Shown here: positions 11,994 through 22,179 of the stretch, in pieces
Layout: each line of letters begins with the position of its first letter
How positions within the stretch are numbered: the first letter of the stretch is position 1
Assembly: GCA_023053685.1 (NCBI GenBank)
Contig: JALIGW010000021.1
Location: forward strand, 11,635,508 to 11,699,507
Source of the DNA: Diadophis punctatus similis
Taxonomy: Eukaryota; Chordata; Lepidosauria; Squamata; Dipsadidae
DNA length: 64,000 nucleotides
Reading direction: 5' to 3'
Notes under the pieces: model-generated
What the model was told of the DNA's origin: nothing
The model's input: only the letters and a program-made list of their open reading frames with translations
Database searches by the model: none
Translations under genes and position numbers: made by a program

Positions 11994-12638
11994 TGTGATG
12001 ACCCAGGGCATGGCACAGAGATAACACAAACAGCTGGCAGTTCAAACCGTCCCTTTTTAATGCTCCAAATCTCCCCCAAAAAACCTCAAACAGTCTCTGG
12101 TTGCAATTAGTCCAGCCCAGCACTGTCTGCACCAAGGCTGCACGACAATAAATCCCCAAGTTATCTAGCAAAACAAGAACAAAGCAAGGAGTTCAGGGAG
12201 CAAAAGATACAGATAATCAGTCCAGAATGCCACACAGGAATGCAAGCATTCTTGGCAAGTTCAAATATCGGCACACAACACTCCAGGAACTCAGTGTTTG
12301 TTTCCGACAAATGCCCCTCCCCACAGCATCTCCTTAAGTCTCATTCCCCAGGTGTGCCTGGTGAAGCTGGGAGGGGCACTCTCCTCATGAGTGGCCTCCT
12401 CTATCTGAGCTGATCCTGCCTCCTCTGCACTCTCCAAGCCCTTGCATCAGAAGGGGGTGGTTCATGCTCCTCGGCTGAGCTCTGTTCCTCCCTGCCTGCA
12501 GGCCTTGCTAATTCCGAACAGCCTGGCCTGGACTGACTCTGCCCTTCCCCAGTTTCATCCAAGGCCAATGGAGCTGCCCTCTCACTCACTGTCAGCTCAT
12601 CTTCCACTGCAGAATCAGACTCCGACAGGGACATGACA
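11994..12638 (-). mobile_element. Solo LTR, family A, TSD GCAGA
   Basis: A 645-bp unit. On the minus strand it starts TGTCATGTCCCTGTC and ends GGGTCATCACA, i.e. TG...CA. Exact 5-bp duplications GCAGA lie at 11989-11993 and 12639-12643. No internal retrotransposon sequence adjoins it, so it is a solo LTR. Minus-strand frame 12634-12401 (77 codons) opens at LTR base 5 with ESDS-rich acidic residues, then SDARAWRVQRR. The homologous LTR at 20016-20724 has a frame in exactly the same register. The order is probably Ty3/Gypsy or retrovirus-like, undecided. Confidence 0.85.
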
Positions 12639-12643
12639 GCAGA

Positions 12644-13424
12644 ACTCAGAGGAAGGTAGATTCCTCCAAGAACATGTTCATTGGATTCATCATATCAGCA
12701 CAGCCAACTGTAAAAGTTCCCGCAGTTTTCACCTAATTAAAAGAGTAAAAGTTTTCCCCCTCCCAGATGTCACCGATTACATTGTCCAATGAAAGTGCTG
12801 GCAGGCTGCTTGATCACTCCTCTCCTCCTTTCACAGCCACCTGTTAAGATGACCTTGGTTCCCACAGGAAAACTTTTTGTTTTGACGGATCAGCCGGTCT
12901 ATCTACTTCCCTCCTCCCTTCCCCTTCTCAGGGCTTGTGGCAACTATGAGGCAGCAAAAGATGGCTTCAGCCAGGTTCGCTTCAGAATTGACACAAATAT
13001 TAAGCATCCGGTTTATGTAGTACCAGCAGGTTATTCCAAAGCTGTAACTTTCAATATTTATCCGCTGTGTATGGTGACGGGCAAACTTGAATGGTTGGGA
13101 ATGTGTCGTTAGTATTTATATAATAGATTGGTGTTAATTTCTTCCAGCCGAATAGCTTACATTTAATGCCTAGCCCAGGATAAGATGGTTATCAACATGA
13201 CTTTGGTCATAGATCAAAAGGACCATCTGGACGCATAATGTAGGAGGGTAGCCATGCTGGATTGAGCCAAAGCTCATTTTCTGTTTGACTCTGACAATGT
13301 TCTCTACAGCCAATATTTGGAGGCTGCTGCCTCAGTCCAATAGTCAAACTGAACCTTTGATACTAATTGCCTTTGTTACCCAATCCTTTTTAAAGCCAAC
13401 TAAAATAAAGCCAAGGCAAGAGGG
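12644..13424. other. Mostly unique DNA
   Basis: Contains a 107-codon plus-strand frame (12789-13112) with no recognised motif. I do not call it a gene. Confidence 0.4.
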
Positions 13425-13460
13425 TTCTATTTATACTTTTGAAAACTTGGTCCTGATTGG
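13425..13460 (-). promoter_or_regulatory. CCAAT/TATA-like pair, possible LTR promoter
   Basis: On the minus strand CCAATC (13460-13455) is followed about 20 bp later by GTATAAATAGAA (13436-13425). This layout is typical of LTR promoters in this window (compare 28041-28050), but I could not find LTR ends or a TSD around it. Confidence 0.3.
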
Positions 13461-13782
13461 CTAGAGGGCAGGTTTAACCCATTCTTGGAGGCTGGCTCCA
13501 CCCACTATGGAGAATAGCACCTGTTATTAAATCTCACGGTAATGAATTCCACAGGTAAATTATATTTAGTGGGTAGATGGTGGTTCTTTTGCTCTTAAGG
13601 AGAAAAGTGAATGTTTTTTTTTGTGTGTGTGTGTGGAAAATAATGTATCTGGACCAAAATCATTCCAACAACTGTGGGTGGCATATGAGGATGCTTTCAA
13701 CGCATCCATAGACTTTCTGAACATGCTCAGCAAGCTTCCAAAACATGTTATATCCTTAGCCACATAAAGATATATCCTCCAG

Positions 13783-14248
13783 ATAAGATGAAGTTAGCAG
13801 TATATACCTAGAAACAAAGTATTATATATAAAGAAATGATATAAAAATAAATAAATGTTTCTTAGAAGGGATATGAAGAGTCTAAACTTGAGATTGTGTC
13901 ATCAGCCTGTCAAACACAAGAGATTCAGCACAAAAGAGTACTCAGGGGAAGGCAAAGAGAGTGTAAGAGGAAGTAGAAGGGGAGGAAGAGAAGGAGTAGA
14001 GAGAGTAGAGGAGGAGTGAAGAAGTAAGAAAGTAGGAGGAGATGTTGGAGATAGAGAGAGGGGAGTACAATGGGAAATAAAAGTAGAACAGACTGATGAT
14101 CGATGATGTAAGCGTTTGTATAAGATACTGACTTTTGAATGATGGATTATAAATGTTAAATCGTGTATTTTATTGTAACATTTTAAGGTATATGTCTACT
14201 GAATTGTAAAAGTGGTGGAGGAAAAAATAAAAAAAAATTGAAAAAAAA
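13783..14248 (+). mobile_element. Poly-A retroinsertion (L1-like 3' end), 14-bp TSD
   Basis: The segment is flanked by the exact 14-bp direct repeat GATATATCCTCCAG (13769-13782 and 14249-14262). The right end is an A-rich tail (AAAAAATAAAAAAAAATTGA and A8). A G/A-rich block (about 13955-14065) precedes the tail, as in L1 3' UTRs. This is target-primed insertion by an L1-type machinery. No coding sequence survives, so a processed transcript is an alternative source. Confidence 0.75.
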
Positions 14249-14262
14249 GATATATCCTCCAG

Positions 14263-14722
14263 GAATGCGTGTGGTGATAATAAATGAAATGGAGTATTTC
14301 CCCCCCCCTCCAAAGCTTGCAAGACCAAAGAGAAGTAAGTTCACCTCCTGAAGTGCAGATTCGGTGAGTTCAAAACAAATAATGAGAAAAAGTCCATCCT
14401 CAAAGGAATTTACAGAAGCCCAAGTAGATATTCTCTGCATATGTATATCCAGGCATGGTGCTTTACTACCGTGTTTGATCAGGGATGAATGGCTGAGAAA
14501 AAAAATGAAGGCAATAATAATTCAGATGCCATTCTTTATCGATTGTGTATATCTGAATTTGTGGTGAATTATATCAGAGCTTTTCCATGTCATCTGTTCC
14601 TGGGTGTATGTGTGAAGGACTCTTGGGAACTGCACAACTACTACATGGCAGCACAGTTTGGGTTTCCCATATCTCTTTATTGTATTCTAGTAATAATCCT
14701 GAATTTTGCATCTCTGATGTGC
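14263..14722. other. Unique DNA, no gene seen
   Basis: Overlapping short open frames (65-95 codons) have no recognisable motif. Confidence 0.4.
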
Positions 14723-14975
14723 TACCGTATGTTCCGGTGTATAATATGAATTTTTACCCCTTGAAAATCTTCTCAAAAGTTGGGGGTCGTCTTATACGCC
14801 GGGTACTGAAAGTTCCGAGCCGGGGGGGGAGCTCAAAAACGGCCACGGCCGCATCCTCGCCATTCTGCTGAAGGAGCCCCAGAGCCCCACCGCCGCCCTG
14901 CATCTCGGTCTCCTGCTGGGAAGGCTGCAGCCGCCACCGCCAACCGCAGTCTTTCCAGCAGGTGGGCGCATGCTG

Positions 14976-15481
14976 GACGATGACGACAACAGGACCCTCG
15001 GTTTCTAACCTTCCTCATCTTTTCTCTTGTTCTCCTCCTTGTGGGCACTGGCTGGAGGGACCACGGAGCAGAGACGCCCAGCAGCTTAAGGAAAGAGGCG
15101 GGCGGCGAGCCTGCTGCTGACGCTGCCACTTCTGGGATCCCCGCGCCTCTTGCCCCGCTTGCCAGGTGCCTCTGCTCCGCAGTCCTGCAAACCAATCCCC
15201 ACCGAGGCTCCTTTATCTGTGCCCAGCCCTCTTGCAAAACGCCAAGTACGGGGAACTGCACCAAGCGAGGTAGGTGGGCAAGCGCAGGAGGGGCCGCGGA
15301 GCAGAGGCACCCGGCGAGCGGGGCGAGAGGTGTGGAAATGCCAGAAGTGTCTCCCGCCTGCCTCTTGCCTTAAGCCGCTGGGCGCCTCTGCTCCGCAGTC
15401 CCTCCCGTGCGTGCCCACAAGGAGGAGAACAAGAGAAAAGATGAGGAAGGTTAGAAACTGAGGGTCCTGTCGTCATCGTCC
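14976..15481. repeat. GC-rich inverted repeat (about 200-bp arms)
   Basis: Left arm 14976-15183 and right arm 15292-15481 are reverse complements at high identity. For example CTTCCTCATCTTTTCTCTTG at 15010-15029 reappears reverse-complemented at 15433-15452. The spacer is about 108 bp. It would form a long hairpin. Confidence 0.85.
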
Positions 15482-15569
15482 CCCCAGCCTGCACCAACGG
15501 GTCTCTTCTTGGGGAGGGTTGAGAGCCCCTCCTTTTCCTGCCAGACCAGAGGGCTGCTGAGCACCATAG

Positions 15570-15570
<1 letters not shown>

Positions 15571-15624
<54 letters not shown>

Positions 15625-15809
15625 GCAGGATGAAGTGAGCAGCAGAAAGAAAGAAAGAAGGAAGGAAGGAAGGAAGGAAGGAAGAAGGAAGTTAGGAAGG
15701 AAGAAAGGAAGAAAGAAAAAGAAAGAAAGATGTTAGGAAGGAAGGAAGACAGAAAGAAGTTAGGAAGGAAGGAAGGAAGGAAGGAAGGAAGGAAGGAAGG
15801 AAGGAAGGC

Positions 15810-15896
<87 letters not shown>

Positions 15897-16029
15897 AGTT
15901 AGGAAGGAAGAAAGGAAGAAAGAAAAAGAAAGAAAGATGTTAGGAAGGAAGGAAGACAGAAAGAAGTTAGGAAGGAAGGAAGGAAGGAAGGAAGGAAGGA
16001 AGGAAGGAAGGAAGGAAGGAAGGAAGGAA

Positions 16030-16115
<86 letters not shown>

Positions 16116-16233
16116 GGAAGTTAGGAAGGAGGAAAGGAAGAAAGGAAGAAAGAGAAAGAAAGAAAGATGTTGGGAAGGAAGGAAGACAGAAAGAAGTTAG
16201 GAAGTTAGGAAGGAAGGAAGGCAGAAAGAAAAA

Positions 16234-16293
<60 letters not shown>

Positions 16294-16385
16294 AGGAAAT
16301 TAGGAAGGAAGAAAGGAAGAAAGAGAAAGAAAGAAAGATGTTGGGAAGGAAGGAAGACAGAAAGAAGTTAGGAAGGAAGGAAGGC

Positions 16386-16460
<75 letters not shown>

Positions 16461-16535
16461 GGAAGTTAGGAAGGAGGAAAGGAAGAAAGAGAAAGAAAGA
16501 AAGATGTTAGGAAGGAAGGAAGACAGAAAGAAAAA
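15571..16535. repeat. (CA)n, then GAAA/GGAA purine tract in repeated blocks
   Basis: CA27 at 15571-15623. From 15638 the plus strand is almost pure purine. Blocks of (GGAA)n and (GAAA)n alternate around a conserved AGAAAGATGTTRGGAAGGAA motif repeated five times (from about 15722), giving a higher-order tandem structure. Confidence 0.95.
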
Positions 16536-16635
16536 AATATGGTAGGAGGGGTAGTCTTATACGGCGAGTATATCCCAAACTCTATATTTTAACTAGAAAA
16601 GTTGGGGGTCATCTTATACGCCGGAACATACGGTA

Positions 16636-17040
16636 GTTCTAATTGCTGTCTGCCATGCATCTTTTCCTGTAACCTCTGACCTTCAGAGAAAACCAACACC
16701 CAGACTCTTGAACCTGGTGCTCTGTTTCAAACCTTTTGTTTTCAATGGTAATGCTCAGTGTGAATCAGCATATTGCTATCGACTGGCCCTTTACAAATTG
16801 AAGGGGAGATTGGAAGTTGATTTACTGCTTGAGGAGCAATTACAGTCACGAGTGCCTCTGAGATTTATAACCAGTGTGTTTATATTCTGTTGGCACCAAG
16901 TTACACGATGAAACTTTGTATGCTTCTTTTCACAGAATGCTGATGTGAGCTTATCTTCATCTTTATTTCCTACCCAACTTGAATTTGATGGTCCTTCCAT
17001 GATAGTTTATCCCCAAATTGTGAGAAAATCCTTGGAAACC
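16636..17040. other. Unique DNA, no gene seen
   Basis: A 67-codon plus frame (16708-16911) has no known motif. Confidence 0.4.
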
Positions 17041-17212
17041 CTTCCTTCTTTCCTTCCTTCCTTCCTTCCTTCCTTCCTTCCTTCCTTCCTTCCTTCCTTC
17101 CTTCCTTCCTTCCTTCCTTCCTTCCTTCCTTCCTTCCCTCCCTCCCTCCCTCCTTCCTTCCTCCCTTCCTCTCTCTGTTCCTTCCCTCCTTCCTTCCTCC
17201 CTCTGCAAGAAG
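17041..17212. repeat. (CCTT)n microsatellite
   Basis: About 27 CCTT units, then mixed CCCT/CCTT. Confidence 0.97.
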
Positions 17213-17354
17213 TTTATATCACTATCTGTTTGTAAGTGTGCTTATTCAGAGTATCTGAAAATACCAATCTGAATGAGGTCCCATGGAGATACATGGGAAC
17301 ACTGTAACAGAAGTTTCGACACAAAAAGTGTGAAGCAAAGAGTATATTGATAAA

Positions 17355-17471
17355 GGAGAATATTTGTAGCTCATGTGTTGAAATGGGAGGTCTTTGATGC
17401 TCTCTGAGCTTGGTTGCTTTCTTGCATACATTTCAGCGCATTGATGATGTTACTTAGCTTGGGTAATAAAA
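17355..17471 (+). mobile_element. Penelope-like repeat, left part, with hammerhead-like core
   Basis: Starts GAGAATATTTGTAGCTC, carries CTCTGAGCTTGGTTGCTTTC, and ends TTGATGATGTTACTTAGC plus TTGGGTAATAAAAC. It is cut by the LINE at 17472-18337, and its remainder continues at 18338 (AAAACAACCAAACTCAGAGA). A second copy lies at 39923-40030. Assignment to Penelope-like elements is from memory of squamate repeats and is tentative. Confidence 0.45.
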
Positions 17472-18337
17472 CATTTATTTTTTATTTTATTTATTTTATT
17501 TATTTTGTCAACATGTGTACAAGATAACAGATATGATATAAACATAAACAAAAGCAAAGTATGTATAGGTAAATTTAGACAATAGGACAGAAGGACAGGG
17601 ACGGTAGGCACGCTGGTGCGCTTATGCACACCCCTTACAGACCTCTTAGGAATGGGGTGAGGTCAACTGTAGACAGTCTAAGGTTAAAGTTTTTGGGGTT
17701 TGGGGAAGAAACCACAGAGTCAGGTAGTGCATTCCAGGCACTGATTACTCTGTTGCTGAAGTCGTATTTTCTGCAGTCGAGTTTCGAGCGGTTTACATTG
17801 AGTTTGAATCTATTGTGTGCTCGTGTATTGTTGCGGTTGAAGCTGAAGTAGTCATTAACAGGAAGGAAATTTTGGTATATGATTTTATGAATTACATTTA
17901 GATCAGATCGGAGGCGACGTAGTTGTAAATTGTCTAATCCAAGTATTTCAAGTCTGGTGGAATAAGGTATTTTGTTGTGAGCGGAGGAATGAAGGACTCT
18001 TCTAGTGAAATATTTCTGGACTCTCTCGATTGTATTTATGTCTGATATGCAGTGCAGGTTCCAGACAGGTGAGCTGTATTCCAGAATTGGTCTAACAAAT
18101 GTTTTGTATGCTCTGGTTAGTAATGTAATGTTGCCAGAGAAGAAGCTATGCAAGATTAGATTAACAACTCTTAGTGCCTTTTTGGCAATATTGTTACAGT
18201 GGGCTCTAGCACTGTGGCAGGTGATTTTATGAACTACATTTAGATCTGATCGAAGGCGATGTAGTTCTAAGTTGTCTGAACCCAAAATTTCAAGTCTGGT
18301 GGAATAAGGAATTCTGTTGCGCATAGAGGAGTGGAGG
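17472..18337 (-). mobile_element. Jockey-superfamily LINE, longest copy, with internal rearrangement
   Basis: The minus strand is open from 18375 to the stop at 17635 (246 codons). The first 13 codons come from the flanking repeat. Then follow SSMRNRIPYSTRLEILGSDN and DLNVVHKITCH, a second segment with TRAYKTFVRPILEYSSPVW and TIERVQKYFTRRVL, and then the same IPYSTRLEILGLDN region again through to VISAWNALPDSVVSSPNPKN and FLRGL. So the IPYSTRLEILG module occurs twice, joined in frame. An A/T-rich tail (17472-17506) is the 3' end. It is inserted in the Penelope-like repeat, with AAAAC on both sides. Confidence 0.82.
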
Positions 18338-18420
18338 AAAACAACCAAACTCAGAGACCACCAAGGACCCCTCACTGCTGTCTTATTTGTTGGCTATAAA
18401 TATCCCCACCAGATAACAGA
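18338..18420 (+). mobile_element. Penelope-like repeat, right part
   Basis: Continuation of 17355-17471 after the LINE insertion: AAAACAACCAAACTCAGAGA, then CCACCAAGGACCCCTCACTG. Matches 39989-40030. Confidence 0.5.
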
Positions 18421-18449
18421 TCCTCCTAAATTGTCTAGCATATTAAATC

Positions 18450-18520
18450 CAGAGGTAGTATTTAGCCAGTTCAGACCGATTCGGGCGAACCAGGAGTAGC
18501 AACCGGCTCCTCGGTGAGCA
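18450..18520. mobile_element. hAT MITE fragment
   Basis: CAGAGGTAGTATTTAGCCAG and CGAACCAGGAGTAGCAACCG resemble the hAT MITE left end. The right end is missing. Confidence 0.4.
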
Positions 18521-19074
18521 AGGTACAATTAAACCTATGCAACGTATTATTCCATAACATCCTTTACACAGGGGTTTGTCTGCCTCAAATATACATTGAT
18601 TTTAAATGGTCTTCTAAGTTCTATATTCAATTGTATGGCCAGATTGTTGCAGGAAATGCCATCTGTTGCTGAGTCACTTTAAATGGCTTTTGGCTGCCTT
18701 GTTGATATATACATTTACTGAACTCAACCTATATATTTATGTATACAACTGATAAACATTTCTCTTTTTCTAAGTTGTTTTTTTTAAAGGCTCATATACA
18801 CAGGACAGACACGGTCATTATTTCAGACTTCTATTCTGTTCATTACAAAATCAAACGAGGGAGAACAAGATGGTGAATCGAGAATTTCAAGAAATGGTAA
18901 CTGAGAGGTTATTGGAGTGGCTCACATTAGTTAAAGAACTGTAGGTTCTTCAAAAGTCAAGCACACAAACGGATGGAAGTTAAAACTCATCTTTCTTCTA
19001 GGATACTTTACTGAAACACTACATGGTGGTACTGGGTCAAAGATACAGCCTTCGGCTGTCAACCTCTCCCCCCT
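18521..19074. other. Unique DNA, no gene seen
   Basis: No supported feature. Confidence 0.4.
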
Positions 19075-19172
19075 GAAGCAATGAACCCTCCCAATAATTC
19101 TCCGAGTGAAGCAATGAACCCTCCAATAATTCTCCGAGTGAAGCAATGAACCCTCCCAATAATTCTCCGAGT
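19075..19172. repeat. 33-bp tandem repeat, three units
   Basis: Units start at 19075, 19108 and 19140, each GAAGCAATGAACCCTCC... to TCCGAGT. The third ends just before the LTR target site. Confidence 0.9.
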
Positions 19173-19179
19173 GATGGAC

Positions 19180-19502
19180 TGACGAAGTGAGAATAAATCT
19201 CACAGAGGTGGTTTTTGATCTTTCCCGGAATTCAGACATTAGAAATGAAACTGTAGTTTAAAGTTCTAATTAAAATATTTATTTTGGTACAAAAACAATA
19301 AAATCTCATTTGTTTACATCTCTGCTATAAAATGCGACTTCCTCCATTGGAAGCCAGAAGAAGAAGGATAGAACGGAGATTCAGGAATGCACACATGCGT
19401 ACAAGAACATATCAATCACGTGCTCAGGAATGAACCATTATATTAGATAGGGATGCATCTCCCTGCATATACATGTAACAGGCAATAAATCACACCGTGA
19501 CA
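19180..19502 (-). mobile_element. Solo LTR, family B, TSD TGGAC
   Basis: A 323-bp unit beginning TGACGAAGTGAG and ending CACCGTGACA on the plus strand, with exact duplications TGGAC at 19175-19179 and 19503-19507. It is about 80% identical, in reverse orientation, to 34269-34594. On the minus strand a TATA-like TTTTATAG precedes an AATAAA polyadenylation signal, which sets the orientation. No internal retroelement sequence adjoins it. Confidence 0.87.
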
Positions 19503-19615
19503 TGGACAAAGTTCATAAGACGTTCCAAACCAATCATTCTGCAACATTCGGCTTCTCACCTCAATGCAGGAAGCTGAGTTGTTTTCCCCAATCCATGATG
19601 CTCTGTCCTTTAGAA

Positions 19616-19974
19616 CAGGGGTGTCAAACTCAATTTCATTGAGGACCACATCAGGGTTGTGTTTGACCTTGGTGGGACGGGGTGGGTGTGGTTAGTGTGG
19701 ATGTGCCAGCTTGACATCATTCGTGTTGGCAGCTGGAGCACTCTGCCAGCAAAAACGGGCTCCCAAGCTCTGTTTTTGGCTGGGACGGTCTCCTGCAACC
19801 CTCTGCCAGTGAAAATGGAACTCAGGAGGGCCATGTGCAACCCTCCCGAACTCCATTTTTGCTGGCAGAGGCACCACAGGCTGGTCTTTTGCTGCTTCCA
19901 GGGTGGTCACATGGGCTGGATCTAAGCACTCTATGGGCCGGATGCGGCCTGTGGTCTTGAGTTTGACACCCCTG
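19616..19974. mobile_element. hAT-type MITE, 8-bp TSD (7/8)
   Basis: Termini CAGGGGTGTCAAACTC and GAGTTTGACACCCCTG are a perfect 16-bp inverted repeat. The flanks CTTTAGAA (19608-19615) and CTTTAGAG (19975-19982) match at 7 of 8. The interior has repeated CCTCTGCCAGTGAAAA-type segments. Related copies are 10349-10448 and 34030-34687. Confidence 0.9.
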
Positions 19975-20015
19975 CTTTAGAGATATGTCTACAATCTCTC
20001 CAAAGATCTTGGTTC

Positions 20016-20724
20016 TGTTGTGGCCCACCAGCAGCCCGTGCAGCTGATAGCGGATCCCGTTCGAGAGGAGACCGACTTGGTGTTGCGCCAGCAGCCTGTG
20101 CAGCTGGCACCCGAGTCGGACAGTGAGGAGGCTGGCGAGGACTCAGTGCCAGAGGCTGAGGTTCATCTAGGGCCTTCGGAACCTCCAGCACCTCATAGCA
20201 GTGATGAGGGAGAAGAGGCTTCTCCTCTTCTGAATGCAAGGGCACGCAGAGCTGCCAAAAGGCGGGAATGGTTACTCCAGAGGAGGTCTCCTTGGGAGTA
20301 AGACTTGGGGCTAATTAGCCACTCCCCTAGTCTACTTAAGGACATCAGAGGCAGCTGAATCCTCTGCAGGAAACAACGTTTGAGAATCGTATATCCGTCC
20401 TGAGTGCCTCATGTCTGGAATATCTCTGCTCTGCTTTTCTGCCTTGGCTTGCTTATCGAGGCAGACTTCTAGGCATTTTGCCAAGCCTTTGAAACTTCGT
20501 GAGATAACAAAAATTAATTGCATTGCTATGATTTAAGACTTTCTGAACTTATGCCAGCTGTTAATGACGATTAATTAGCAGCTGAGTTTTTGCAAGAAAA
20601 GATTGCTTTTAGATTTGTGTGTGTGTGTGTCTCCACTACTAAGCCAGTTATTAGTAGTGGTTTATTGATTAAATTAAGTTTGAAGAAACTGTGTGCTTGC
20701 TACGTTCTTAACTGGGGCAGAACA
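20016..20724 (+). mobile_element. Solo LTR, family A, TSD GGTTC
   Basis: A 709-bp unit from TGTTGTGGCCCACC to GGGGCAGAACA, bounded by exact duplications GGTTC (20011-20015, 20725-20729). A 93-codon frame opens at LTR base 5 (20020-20301). It runs through acidic ESDSEEAGEDS to NARARRAAKRREWLLQRR, homologous to the frame in the 11994-12638 LTR. The simplest reading is that the element's last internal gene reads into its 3' LTR. No internal element adjoins it. Confidence 0.87.
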
Positions 20725-20884
20725 GGTTCCCTGATGAGAAGGGAACATCAATTAGCTCCATAGCATGTTTTAAAACTATAAAGTCTCTTCATCAAGTTTA
20801 CTGAAGCATGACTTCTATTTTCTGAAGCCAGGGCCAACTTTCTATCTTCCCAAAATGGAGAATAGAAATATCTTAGTAGCTATG

Positions 20885-21035
20885 TCTATGGAGATTCTTA
20901 GTCATCCAGGTATGGTTGTCCCAAAGTCCTAAGAAGAGAGCTGAAGACACTTCTGGGATGAGAAGCGAAAAGTCTTCAAAGAAAAACCAGAAATTCCAGT
21001 TGCCCCTTGAAAAAGCAACTTGAGGACATTTTATG
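20885..21035. mobile_element. Foldback/Penelope-like repeat fragment
   Basis: TCTATGGAGATTCTTAGTCA, CTGGGATGAGAAGCGAAAAG and CAGTTGCCCCTTGAAAAAGC match the foldback family at 43873-44254, single arm only. Confidence 0.6.
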
Positions 21036-21337
21036 AGATAATACACATTCTTTAGATGGATTTCTCCACCCCTCTGATACACACATTTAATTTGCTTTTG
21101 GCATTTCAAATGAATTTTATTTGTCTTTATTTTTTATATATATAAATGACTTAGAAACCAGCATAGTAACGAGCAAATACTGTGAACAGATATGATAAAC
21201 CAAGCACATCTAATGTCATGGTTGAGGTAATAATGTCTGATCTTGTTTTGTGAAGCGAAGTTTATATTTTTTTTAAAAAAATGGGCATGCTGGTTATTGT
21301 TCATTTGGGGGGAACAGGAAGAATTAATGACTGACCA

Positions 21338-21404
21338 AGAAAATGTCAAGGATTTTTAAATAAGTATATTTGAAAGGGAAGCCAATCTTGCAACATAATT
21401 TATT
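21338..21404. repeat. 66-bp segment duplicated at 23463-23529
   Basis: AGAAAATGTCAAGGATTTTT... to ...GCAACATAATTTATT occurs twice, 2.1 kb apart in direct orientation, with one mismatch. Confidence 0.92.
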
Positions 21405-21735
21405 CATCAGAATTAGTTAACTTCTTCCTTTATTAATTACAGGCCATCAATGGAATGAGTGAACACACCAAACTCATCTTTGATATAATTACTGCACATG
21501 ACTATAAATACTATTAATGTGAAGTGTTTCCAAGTGTTAATTGGCTGTTCTAGCAAGAGCATATTACAGTAATAAATACATGTGAAGCCTGTGAAGTGCT
21601 AATTTTAACATGCAAAGCCATTATGAAAATCAGCTGAAAAACTTTTCCAAAAGGATCTGAGGGCCTTATCTGTTTAGTGTGCAAAATTAATTGCTATATT
21701 AAATTAGCAAAGGCACATTACTTTTTTTTTTTTTT
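21405..21735. other. Repeat-free AT-rich block, candidate conserved non-coding DNA
   Basis: Holds several homeodomain-type words (AATTAATTGC, GTTAATTGGC, TTAAATTAGC) and no repeat match or open frame. Conservation cannot be judged from one sequence. Confidence 0.3.
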
Positions 21736-22179
21736 TTTGACAGTGAAGTTATGAAATTGTGGAGACAGTTTGGTTTTCGTCTTGGTTTCAAAAAGGTGGG
21801 ATTTTGTAGAGTTTCTCCTTGGTAAGATGTTCAAAATTTTAGGAAACTGGGACTAAAGCAGCAGAAGAAACATAGTTAATGTGGGAATTGGCATTTAATG
21901 AAAGGCTACTGTATGTATGATTCGCCAAGAGCTCCAGTGGGGGGAATAGCTAAAATTAATTTGAAAAGCAGTATATGGACATGGAAAGTTTTGGAGGAAT
22001 CGTTTAAAGATGAAAAAGCCACAGGAAAAGCAAATCTGATGAGGTCTATTTTATTTGTAAACCATGCATGAAGTGGATGGTTGATCGTTCTTTCGAAGGT
22101 CCACCTTCCCTGTTAGATAACAGTATGATTAATCATTAAAACTGTGTTACCGTCTGTTTCTCCTCTTTGAATCCCATCA

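Larger units (their letters stand above)
14725..16633. mobile_element. TA-flanked inverted-repeat element with internal palindrome and purine tract
   Basis: Left end CCGTATGTTCCGGTGTATAA and right end (reverse complement CCGTATGTTCCGGCGTATAA) match at 19 of 20 bases and are bounded by TA on both sides (14723-14724, 16634-16635), as in Tc1/mariner-type non-autonomous elements. A second inner pair follows (AAAGTTGGGGGTCGTCTTAT near the left end, AAAGTTGGGGGTCATCTTAT near the right). Inside are a GC-rich inverted repeat (14976-15183 against 15292-15481), a CA repeat (15571-15623) and nearly 900 bp of GAAA/GGAA (15638-16535). No transposase frame is seen; GC-rich open frames here are frame shadows of the palindrome. 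Confidence 0.8.

Noticed and set aside
12789..13112. 107-codon frame after an acceptor-like CTCCTTTCACAG
   Set aside because: No recognisable motif and of a length expected by chance.
14792..15497. Overlapping GC-rich open frames up to 143 codons, CpG-island-like
   Set aside because: They lie in the inverted repeat of the TA-flanked element, so both strands show related frames. No splice or promoter context.
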